Part shown: one piece after another, positions 50,025-61,000 of the stretch
How the letters are laid out: every line of letters begins with the position of its first letter
Position numbering within the stretch: position 1 is the first letter of the stretch
NCBI GenBank assembly: GCA_964036155.1
Contig: OZ038423.1
Span: 3,549,249-3,613,248, forward strand
Reading direction: 5' to 3'
From: Diploscapter coronatus
Lineage: Eukaryota; Nematoda; Chromadorea; Rhabditida; Rhabditidae
DNA: 64,000 nucleotides
Translations under genes and position numbers: made by a program
Notes under the pieces: generated by a model
Database searches by the model: none
Seen by the model: the letters and a program-made list of their open reading frames with translations, nothing else
What the model was told of the DNA's origin: nothing

Positions 50025-51113
50025 TTCTATCTAAGCTGCAACAAATTCAGTCAATAAAGTATAATAGCGTAATCTAGTACAAATGAAACATAAAATAATC
50101 CTCATAGTGGGAGGTTATATGGGCTCATTTCGCGAAAAGAAATATCAAGAGAATCGTATGAAAATCGTATTATATTATTTCGTTTATGTCGCGAGATAGA
50201 ATACATTCTAGCGGGTGATATTTCGTAAGAAATATTTAAAAAAAAAATTTATGAAATTCGCAATTGAAGACGAATGGCTTCTTCTAATGAAAGTGTAAAT
50301 ACGGGTTTTCTTATCAATGTCATAAAGTATGAAATTTAAAATTCAAAGGTTTCGAATTATAAAAAAAAATAAAATAGCAAATGAGAATTTTATTAAAATT
50401 GAAGTTTTACGAAAATAACCTCTATTCACATTAATCTGCGTGAAGCATGACATTTTTGAAGATATAACAAAGTTTGTCTTTCTAGCACAACGTTTATTTT
50501 TTGCCTTATCGTGAATTTTCAGCCTCACGAACAAAATGAGTCATTGAAAACGTGGAGTTTTCATCAAACATATTCAAAGTAGAAGGAAAAATTTGTAGAT
50601 GACAACGCTTTATTTAGTATCCAATAGTTTATAAATATTCGCACAATAAGTGAAGAATATACACATTTGACGCGATTTAATAGGCAATTTCCTGTGAATA
50701 ATACCTGCAAATTGCTCTTGCTTCAATCGAATGTAAGGTTTCGAAGCTAGTAGTTTTCAAAACATACATAAAAATATATGGAAACTTCCGAATTGAATTT
50801 TTCTATAATTATACTCATAAGATAAATATTGCAACACACTTTAACAGATCTAGCCTAAAACGACTATTCCGAAATATTAAAATTGTGCAAATTCAAATGC
50901 AATACACAAGAAGGGGTGCTTCTAGCTATAAGATATTATTACAGATGTAAAATATCAAAGTTTTATTTTCAAAGAAATCGTTTTGAACGTGACAATCATT
51001 GAATCGTCCACTGAACGACGTCGGTCTTTCGAGCCATCTTCGAGTTTGATATCGGATGTTTGTCCATGCATGTTCGTTAATTCGAATGTCTTCTCTTGCA
51101 TATTGAAACTCTT
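50025..51113. other. No supported gene
   Basis: AT-rich sequence with only short open frames on both strands and no splice-consistent exons. Confidence 0.4.
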
Positions 51114-51460
51114 TCAGCTTTCAGGCGAAATGCCTGTCAGAATCTGCTCTATCGGAGTCGTCAGAGACAGGTAAAATTTGTACTCCTTCGTCTTCTTCGG
51201 CTTTTGCATATAACAATTCTGGAATTTTAAATATCCTGAAAATTGACAAGAAAATCTTTCCATGAAGGATTACGAATCTGAAGAAACTACAATGATTTAA
51301 AATATTACCCCGATAAACATTCAGTGTCATAACATCGATAGCGTCACGAGAGCACACCAACTTTAGACATTTGAAGTGAGCGATTAGATTTTCAGGTAAA
51401 GTACATTCTGGTGGAACGATAGCTTCTTATAGCTGGAGTATTTCCTTGTATCTTCTAATT
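51114..51460 (-). pseudogene. Fragment of an F-box-type gene, probably broken
   Basis: Minus-strand blocks encode KLEDTRKYSSYKKLSFHQN, LVCSRDAIDVMTLNVYRG and TKEYKFYLSLTTPIEQILTG, ending with TGA at 51114. Further upstream (51480-51560) IRHIKFKPKKIYDFHPPDFW is open, but its junction to the next block carries a stop or a frame change. It follows the intact F-box gene on the same strand, which suggests a decayed neighbour, but homology to it is not established. Confidence 0.35.
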
Positions 51461-51769
51461 TAATGAACCCTTTGTCGTTCTAACTGCATGATGATGCCAA
51501 AAGTCAGGAGGATGAAAATCATATATCTTCTTTGGTTTGAATTTTATGTGCCGAATTCCTGAATCAAACCTTTTATCAATGAAAATGGGAAATTTGCTAC
51601 CCATGAGAGGAAATCGGCCCCCTAAAGAGCTCTTCTGGGTTGTGAGGGTATTCGTGGAATAGGATATTCGGTTTACTATCGATATATCGAAGTCCCTTAC
51701 AAATTAAGTAAACTCCTTTATTGACTATAAAATATGCGCCTAATAAATTCTTTGTCTAATTGGGGATGT

Positions 51770-53248
51770 TTACAAAGCTAAAGCTCGTAGGGAACTGTTG
51801 AGATCATTTTGCACTGTGAGGGACGACCTGACTGATTTGATGGCTAATTCACAACAGCTATCACTCAATCGGATGACGAATTGTTCGTTGAATTTGTTGA
51901 CTAGATCCATTTCTTTATCACTGACAAATTTGGTCGACGATTCAGGCAAGAGACTGACGACATCGTAAAGATCGATGAATTTCCCCATGTCGAAGAGGTA
52001 TGAACGAACTGATCCTTGACGTTTATCGTGAATTGCCTAGAATGTTCAAACTTGGAACTTTTTTCTTTCACCTGGATCAAACTTTATCCTACCTTGAGAA
52101 AGATTTTCAGTCCATCCTTCGACATCTTGGGAAACTTGGCGTACAACGTATTGCATTTGAGTCGAGGTAGACTCACGTCTGTGATGCCGACCCCTTTCCT
52201 GAGTTGGAGATTCTGAGCAGTTTGGACTTTCGGATGAGCACATAATTCGTAATAAGGAACGTCATGTTCCGAATCGAAAATCCCCAAAGTGTCAATACCT
52301 GCATAACTTGCTTCATATATGATAAACATAACGCTCCAACCTTTCGAAAACAGCGAAGAGGAAAAGAATTTGTCGATATCTTTCGGGATTTCGGCCAGGT
52401 TGATCGATGGCTTGCATCTGACCATGTGATGGTTCTCAAATATGTCGCATAGCATATGCCACGTTTCATTTGTAATATTGGTCTAGAATAAAATTCGTCG
52501 TACACAAAAAATGTGATACTTTATGTCTGACAATAGAAATGCTGCTAACAACTCCATAGTCCATGAACAGGTAGAAAAGCATCCGCTTCAACCGCTGGAT
52601 GGCTGCAGCTTTAGACCAAAACCCTTGCTCAATGCCGTCTAGGCCGAGTTCGTTGTTGTTTGGAATATCTCAAGTTCTTTCATGGAACTATTCCCCAATA
52701 AAGATTATTGTATACCTTCCAAATTGAGTCTGAAGAACTCCTCATCGGTTATCGGATGCCAAACGTTGTCCAGAACTTCTTGGTAATTCGATGTAAGCGA
52801 GTTGTGTCTGTTGCAACAAGTGGTGATGAACAGCATCTTCGGACGCCAAATATTTGGATCGTTTAGTTCGAGATGTCGGAGTTCGGCCACATGGGTAAAG
52901 TACTGCAAATCTTATTCTTAATTCAAGCATATCGTTTTATTCAACAAAACAATGTCGTTTCTCACTAAATTACATGAAAAACGAATCCTTCTTTTTCGAA
53001 TAAAACATTTAGAAGCGATGCAAATAACGTACCATTCCATGCGAACTATTATTCCTGTACAGATTGTCGTAGAAATGTACGAATATCGACACTCGATTCT
53101 TCCCCGACAACCTCTTTCCCGACCGATTGTTCTTGTTTCCGATCACGGCGTTCAGCCGTCGATTGACTTTCGCAGTTTCCACCAGATCGGATATTGGCAA
53201 GTAGTAGAATATCGCCTCAAGTAGCTCTACCGGATATCCACTGAGCAT
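51770..53248 (-). CDS. F-box protein
   Basis: Five exons close to 398 aa: 53033-53248, 52716-52902, 52532-52668, 52093-52482 and 51770-52036. The N-terminus is a typical F-box (LSGYPVELLEAIFYYLPISD, then VNRRLNAVIG), which in SCF ubiquitin ligases binds Skp1. The remaining 340 residues (for example ELRHLELNDPNIWRPKM, LLPESSTKFVSDKEMDL) would recognise the substrate and match no motif I know. F-box genes are greatly expanded in nematodes and often vary quickly. All introns are GT-AG; intron 3 has a weak donor ATT/GTCAGA. Start is the first Met of the F-box. Confidence 0.82.
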
Positions 53249-53570
53249 TTCTTTGAATAGCTGGGGAAATTAGAACATATGGTCACATTATTGATCGATG
53301 CTTAACTGAAGGATATGCATACCTGAGCTAGAATAAGAGCATTGGATTAGAGTATGAGACAACAAGAATAACGATGCAAGCGAATAAACGCAGGACATGC
53401 AATAAAATAGATGTCGACAAAAGATAGAAATGAAAATATGGATCCAAAATTTTGCGTGTTTCGATGAAAGGAAAAAGAATATCTAGTGCGAGAATCTAAA
53501 ACAAGGAAGTGAACTTTCGCTGCTACTCAGAAAAATTTCATTCTCGCAAAATTAGCTCAACTTATGATTA

Positions 53571-55337
53571 ATGACATCTAACCTATACAAAATACCAGAT
53601 TCGGAATATTCTATAGATAAAAAATTGACTAGTCATGGATACAAGTACTTCATCTACATGCTTGATCTCATGCTATTCGCTACGTTCATTTATTTTATTA
53701 TGCAGGTAGTCTTATTTGTTCAGACTGAATGTTTGAATCGTAAGAACTATGGACAACTTTCTCTATACTATGGAAATTTGAAACGAAATAGTAACCTATC
53801 GACGAATGCACCAATTATTCAAAGCTTTGTACCTACTACGAAAATATTGAAACCTATTGGAGCAGACGAATATCCTGTTGATCTACCAGGTGATCCACGA
53901 GTATTTTGGCAACTATTATTTTGACGGAGTGATCCTTGGTAAAAGAATGAAGTGTTTTATTTCTTGAAAAAGACTATTTGGCAAAAAATTACTCGGTCAA
54001 ATGTTAAAATCATTCTGTCACTCTGTAAAATGGAGACCAACAGTACTTCTTACGAGTTCGTTATTATCTTCAGACCTCGGACCTGATTATCTACCCCCAT
54101 TTCAAAATTACGAGCAGATCTTAGCGGTATTATAAACAATGTTAAAAATAGCAAACAAAATGCAGGACTTTGGAAAAGGTACGAATCTCGGAATGTGTCT
54201 AGTCCCAAAGTGTATGTCGACGTTGATGATCGGAATCAACTGCTTCATCAAAAGGACGCACTTTTTCGGCCCTGAGTTTCTCAACATCAAAATTACGGAT
54301 GGCTGGAAAAAGTCGGCGTAAGATTTATTATCCTAAGAAAAGATTGATAGGGTGGTAACATATGTTACACTTTGATAAGCGCTATGAAAACACGGGGATA
54401 TCCGATAATTTTGCAGATTTTGTCTGGATGACACATTCTATCATTTATTTGACCGAAATGAAGATGCCATCGAGCAAGGCTTCAAAGGGAAGGATCTCTT
54501 TGCCATCATTCGAGATCCCTTGGATCGATTCATCAGCGCTTACATCAACAAGTGCATCAAGTATGCAATAATATTGTAATTCGAACAAGTAGTTATTTGT
54601 GAAAAGAAAAAGCGATAGAGATATTTTTGAAAAAGTATCTTTCAAACTATTCTTATTCGATGCTGATGGGGATGAATATTTGTTTTACAGAGTCTATTCT
54701 TTCAGAAACGACTATTATGATAAAATGTCCTTGCCATTGTGCTACGACTGCAATAAAAATATGAGCTGCGTTGTGAAAAATGCCTATAATAATTTCAAAT
54801 TGTGGATCAATGATAGCAGCATCGTTCCCAGTTACACTGATACTCATTTTGCCCCATTGTCATGGTATGAAAATTATTACGATGTTTTCATATATATATA
54901 TATTTATTGGTTTTAAATTTAGGTCTTGTAACTTTCGGAAGTATTTTGAAGATTATGTGCTAATAAAAACTGATCCATCGCTCGAAGGCAAGAACAAACT
55001 GACGGATAAATTAGGGGATATATTTCGGGAGCATAATATTCCAAAATGGAAATTTGACAGAATAAAGGATGAAACCTTAGGCAACTCAGCAAATTTTGAA
55101 ATATCACCTTGAATAGTTTCAGAGTCTAAGACAAATCACACAACATCTCACTTGGAGGAAAGACGAATCTACGTCAGTGAAATGTACTCGAATCCCTTTA
55201 TCATCGAAACTCTGAAGAAAATGTACTACTACGATTATCTAATCTTCGGTTTCGAACGATCTATTTTTAACAAGGATCCATACAAACATTTTTCAAAATC
55301 CAATTCAACAAATGATGGGTCATTTTTATCGACTTGA
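53571..55337 (+). CDS. Carbohydrate sulfotransferase family protein 1 (type II membrane)
   Basis: Seven exons close to 399 aa: 53571-53889, 54074-54126, 54166-54317, 54417-54560, 54706-54864, 54923-55080 and 55123-55337. A signal anchor (MLDLMLFATFIYFIMQVVLF) near residue 30 points to the Golgi lumen. Sulfate-donor (PAPS) binding motifs are CLVPKCMSTLMI (5' phosphosulfate loop) and AIIRDPLDRFISAY (3' phosphate site). The C-terminal HLEERR, NPFIIETLKKMYYYDYLIFG is typical of the nematode branch of the chondroitin/HNK-1 type family. The acceptor glycan is unknown. Intron 55081-55122 must use a GC donor (TTAG/GCAACT), since no GT lies in range. It is tandem with the gene at 56323-58093. Confidence 0.85.
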
Positions 55338-56322
55338 TGAATTATTTTCTTATTTTTTAATTGTTGGCTTATCGCACAAGTTCTGGCCAAATTTGTGTGA
55401 AAATCCGCATCCTTTTTACCCTATTTTGATAATCTCGAATGATTGTGTTTATCTTCGACTAGTTTGAGCGATCCTAACCGTGAGTTTGTAATTTTCCGTG
55501 ACACTCGATGTTTTCTTGAACAGATTTTCCTGCATTCTTTCCATGTTTCGACTGCAGGCTTTTATCGTGTAATCGAGTTTTTTTCCCCGCATTGCATTTT
55601 TACCTCTCTTCGGATCGGGCATAGCACGGCTATTCGGTTATTGTCTGTCCTTTGATCGAATGAAGGAATAAAGATCTTGTAATTGGCCTACAACTGTATT
55701 GGACAGCAGTAGCGCACATCTACACCCAGAGGAAGTCACTTGCAGTTTCTTTTTTCCGTGCTCATATAAAATTTGTATTTCTCTAACATAGATTTATAAA
55801 ACTAAATGGGGTTTTCGGTAGTAGAATCATCTTGTCTTGGGCTACGTTTGGCATACTTTTCGATTTCGCCACTTGACAAATTACGGGTAAACAGCGTGCA
55901 GGATGGAAAAGCGAACCCTTTAGAAAAATATTCGCCAAAAATTTTGTAATGCGTATTTTTAAATAATTAATTCATTAAGTTACGTAGGAAGGACTGGGCA
56001 ATCTATTGACACAGAATTCGTCCCATTTCAGGCATTTTCAAGTTTTTCATATAGGAGGGAGACCGAGATGTGAAAATTGAAATTTTCAAAAATTGGCCAG
56101 AATTTATGCGATAACTCAGCAATAAAGGAAATTTATTTTCTCGATAGACTATATTCATTTGAAAGCCAGGCGGGATCGCGTCATAATTAGTCAACGTTGA
56201 ATCCGAAATTTTGAAGTCTTCAGGAAGCTGCAGAAAAAGACACAAAGTGAGGAAGAGATTTACGATATCGGCACAGACGAGATTCACCCAGCTAAAATTA
56301 GTCTAGTTTGCAAATTTCTCTT
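55338..56322. other. Spacer between tandem sulfotransferase genes
   Basis: Intergenic. An uncertain minus-strand frame at 56003-56226 (LPEDFKISDSTLTNYDAIPP, then QMNIVYRENKFPLLLSYRIN, stop at 56003) follows a CTGCAG acceptor-like site and could be a terminal exon, but it has no partner. Confidence 0.3.
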
Positions 56323-58093
56323 ATGATGCAGATCTTCATTACCATGAAGGAGTATTATAATTATCTTCTGAAATTCATATTGATTGTTACAATTTCTTCA
56401 TCAATAATCCTGTACATCACCTATTTCGTGATTTACACAACAAGAAGCTCTTCAGCTATATCGTCACTTTTCTTTGGTATTTTTTTTTTAAATTCATTAC
56501 TTTCGTTGAAGGAGGAACATTGCAGCTAAAATGGACGAGGACAATATCGAGCAAATAGAAACTTATATCAGATTGCTGGTATCAGATCTTCTTTTCGAAC
56601 TTTATTCCCTGCTAAATCAGTATAAATCACTGAACTGCCACGAAGGTCTACGCATCTGTAGTTAAATTCGCTCTACTAAATGCGTGGTCCAAAACCAATA
56701 AATCGATATTTTATTGCCAATAATCGATTACTTGAGACAAAGTAAATGACGCTGACTTTGATGCGCGGTAACTAGTGCATTGTTTACAGCACAAATTTTA
56801 TCTTATTATTACATCATATTCAAGGGATGAGTTAGACGGCTATTTGTGCATATGCAATGTACATTTTGCATATTCGAATTTTTGTACCGCTTATTTTATC
56901 TCAAATTATCGGTCATTGGCAATACTAATTCTACGCTATCACAGGGCAAAACCTTCTCAAATTCTTCTTTTACGATCATGAAAATCCCAATCCGATTTAT
57001 TAAAAATTGCTCAGTTTTCCAACCAGATTCTTTATTGTCATTCAGATCTCCCCAAAATACAAGATCGCCTTTTGTCCTCTGCAGAAGAGTTTGTCATCAA
57101 TCCTCGTCGGAATGATCTGCTACTTGGAACATGAAGAAAAACTTAAAAAGACCAAGAATATCAATCAGGGATGGCAATTCGAGGAGTATGAATTTTCTTC
57201 TATAGTTTATTTTTCAATTTTTAAATTTTAGCTTGTGCATGAAAGAAGGAACATCAACTTACCTAACTGGACAAGCAGCAAAGGAGTTCATGAACGGTGA
57301 ACGAGGTGGAAAGGATTATCTGAAAATCGCCATCGTTCGAAACCCAGTCGACAGATTTCTCAGCGGCTTCAGTGATAAGTGTTCGAGGTAAGACGAGCAA
57401 AAATACTGTCCAAATCAAATAATTAGCGAATATCATCATAAATTTCGTGCATTAGACGAAAATACTCTTATTGTTCAGAGTAATGAATGGAACATTACGA
57501 AAAATGCGAGATTGCTACGAGTGCAACAACAACATGGAGTGCATTCTGGAAACACTCCACCTCAGATCCAAACTATACCTCAACGTATTATGAGAAAGAG
57601 ATTAATAATTGAAGAAATGCAATCTTAAGGGTAGTCTGAATGGCCACGTTGAGACTAAAGATGAGATTCCGTACATTGATCGACATTTAGTTCCTCAATC
57701 ATGGTTAGTAGATAATATCTAATCTAATAAAATATGACATTTTAGGTCATGTGACTTTGCTCATCACCTTAACGACTACAAGATCATTAAATACGAAACT
57801 GAAGATTCCACTAATGTTTTGAACGAACTGTTCGAGATTTTCAAAAGTCGAAATGTCAGCGAGAAATCACTGAAAAGTTTGAGGAGGCGATTTTATGGTA
57901 AAAATAAACTTCGCTAATGTCTTAAATGATTTACCCGTGTTCAGGAAAATATACTGACCATACGACGTTCCTATCGCCAGAAAGGATTCAAGCCAGAGAT
58001 CGACTTTTTAACAGCTCAAATATGTTGTCACTCATCAGAAAGACCTTCCATAGCGATTTCCAAATATTCAATTTCAAGTATCCCCGATTTTAG
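56323..58093 (+). CDS. Carbohydrate sulfotransferase family protein 2 (type II membrane)
   Basis: Eight exons close to 327 aa: 56323-56476, 56526-56578, 57046-57185, 57232-57387, 57479-57584, 57630-57703, 57746-57897 and 57945-58093. Signal anchor LLKFILIVTISSSIILYITY; donor-binding motifs AFCPLQKSLSSILVG and IAIVRNPVDRFLSGF; then DCYECNNNMEC and SWSCDFAHHL, matching the Cys-rich middle of gene 1. The C-terminus has YTDHTTFLSPERIQARDRLF. It is shorter than gene 1 and all introns are GT-AG. Tandem arrangement, the same order of motifs and similar exon cuts show an old duplication. A second ATG at 56326 is equally possible as start. Confidence 0.86.
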
Positions 58094-61000
58094 ATAACAG
58101 TATTTAGGTTGGATGTGGTCGTAGAATAAAATTTAATATTCCTCTAAAATTGATTTGCTCAGCAGCGAATTCAGTGTTTCTGTGTATAGAATTGGTTTTC
58201 TACTTTATCAAAATCCGAATAACCCTTCAAAATAACTTCCTTCTCGAAAACTATGCTATCATCATCAAAGTAGTCGCCTCAAAAATCGTCCTTTTTCTTC
58301 GGGAGTCAGCCGACTAAGCTGCTGCAATTCGATGGACCTAGCGGTATTCATTATGGAGCAGATAGATATCGTTTCGAAAGTCAACATAAAATCATAAACA
58401 TATTCATTTCAGTCTCGTTTTATCATTGGATAGCTGAATTGATCAAGTTGTTTTCTTTCCGAATAGTAAAAACTTATGAAAATAACAAAGAATGTTTTGT
58501 TTGAACCCGACAGACAAATAAATAAGATCAGAATGTTGTGAATGCAACAATTTGCGAATCGAATTGCCCGACAAAGCCAGGGGCATAGCCTCGAATGTCC
58601 GTCCGCGAGACGACTTCCTTCTTTGCATATCAAATCGCGTTGGAAAAGAAGAAAGGAAGGATAAAGTTGAACCTGCTGCAGGAAAAAACGTCAGTTGATT
58701 CAAAATTCAATTAGAAAGTTCTGAAAGACCAACATTTGACGAATCTCACGTAAATTCGTCGATTTCAACGAAATATGCCAGCATTTTTCAATTTTCAAGC
58801 TCTGACTTTGTTCTATCAATTAATTCATGAAAACTAATAGTCCCTTTTAAAAGTTCTGAAATTTTCTACTTTCGATTCTTTTTTTTCAAATTATTAATTC
58901 TTCGGAATATCAATCTTGCAGCGAACTTATTCTATAAACCATATGCAAACCAGCAAAGCGGAACAAGAACAATGCGATATGAAAAATGCGCGAAAAATCA
59001 CGGAAGATGCAGAACACGTGAAAACCGAAGAAAATGTGAATCTCTCTTAGCATCTTGCGTGCATATTCAACACTTGAGGAGAGGAAACAGAAGTAGTGAA
59101 TCTTTCTTTGTTTGAATTTTCTGAATTTGTATAATTTTCCGAAATTTCTTTATTTAGAATATCATTTTCGCATCATCTTTGAGAGATCGTGAATTTTGAA
59201 AACGCAATTAAACTTCTACTTTTTTTTGTAAGTTACCTGACTCATTTGGATCGTTCCGAGAAATTTTTCATTTTTCAAAGTATCAAATTTGCGTGGCAAT
59301 AATTTTCCTCCTACCATTTATTCAGCATGCTCCCCGAACTTTGCCATTAATTCTCCTTGAACATTTAACGGCCAAATGCCACTTTTCTGTCTATTTTCCA
59401 CTATTTTGATATCTCCGGGGGCAAATGATATATGTAGTTTTCGAAGATCATGCACTAATATCTGAATATTTGATAGAATCTTCATGAACTGATAATAATT
59501 TTACGTAACAAAATCATTGAAATGCTAATTGGACGTCGCTTCATCAGATATCAAGAAAGACGTCGTTAATTTTCTCGGAAAAATACATCCTAATCAACAA
59601 GAACTTATTCATTCATGTTCAGAATTCACGTAATTAGGCTGGATTAGGGAGTAAATTGTTTTTTATCGCAATTAATGCATTAGATGCACTTTCTTCAAGT
59701 CTAAATCATTTCATGCAAACTAGTAGTTAACTTGATGGTAAAAGGGAGAATTTTCCCTCCCAAAACCATCTCTAAATTTTTTGATGCTTTATAAATTTGG
59801 ACAATGAACTTTGTGTGGGCCATCGAAGCATTTTCGGTTGGTGGCATTCATAATCGAGGGGTATTTTGCAGGCCCACGTACTCGCAGATTTCTATAAAAG
59901 TCGTATTTTTTATCCCCTGAAAAGTCCCTTGTTTGTAGTTTACTCAATTGTTTCGGGCGTAAATTTTGAGAAAAAAGGATATCTGATTATCGAACTAGAC
60001 TAGGTCCAATTAACTCTAAAGAGTATGTTCCATCTTTTTTTAGAGTTGAATTGAAATTTCAACATATTTTCTAAAGTAATATTTTATTTTAGAAATGTTC
60101 GTGATAGTTCATTCCGGATATTGTAAGGTTCATTATTCTATCTGGCCAAAAATCTACTAGACTTATGTAAGGAGATGTTTTTTTCTCTAAATTGCTGTCA
60201 TAATCAGATCCTTAATCACTCATTTTCGCAGACAAAGGGATTTCGTGAAGCCCCACAGTTTATAAATGCTCATACTAAAATATCTCTTTCTTATCCCAAA
60301 ACATTTTTTTTTTAGTTTATTGTTTAAATATTATTCAAATTATAAACTATAAATTCATTTTTAAATTGAGGATTCCAGTAATTCAAACTTCACTTCATTG
60401 TTCGCTCCATTGTGATTTGACTGGATCCAGCAAGTAAGCCCCCAGGAGTTTTTCGTCCATCAAGCCCCCACTTAGCCTCTCATTCAGAGCCTTTCTTACT
60501 TAATCCCCTGTTTCTTCGGTTCGATGATTTCGGTGTTATGCGGCTCTAAGTCTTGTCCTGACTCGGTCCGTTCCCGTCTTTTTGGAAGTGTTTATTTCCG
60601 TCTAAAAATGCAGTCCCAATGACTTCAGCTTTTTTTTTTTCGAAGCGTCGAAAAAATTCCCTAGTCGAGCTAATTTTAGCAGTGAAATGTATGTGCGCAG
60701 ATTTTATTGCAATTCATCAGCATTTTGTCTGCGTTTTCAGCAGTTTTTGCATCATTTCAATTATCGGGAAGGAAAATGGCGTTGGCAAAGAAGGCAGGGA
60801 AGTATGCTTATGGGTTTGAATGGCCAACGCACTCGTTTCAATTAATGGACCATCCGGGTCTCGCGCGCACTATTTTTCAAGAGATAATTTGTCGCTCGTT
60901 TTTCGGCGAGATTTTAATGAGAAAAAAACCATTGGTTCTCCAATAGAAACAGGAAAAATGATAAATCAAGATTATTAAGCAAGATATGTTCCAAAATTTT

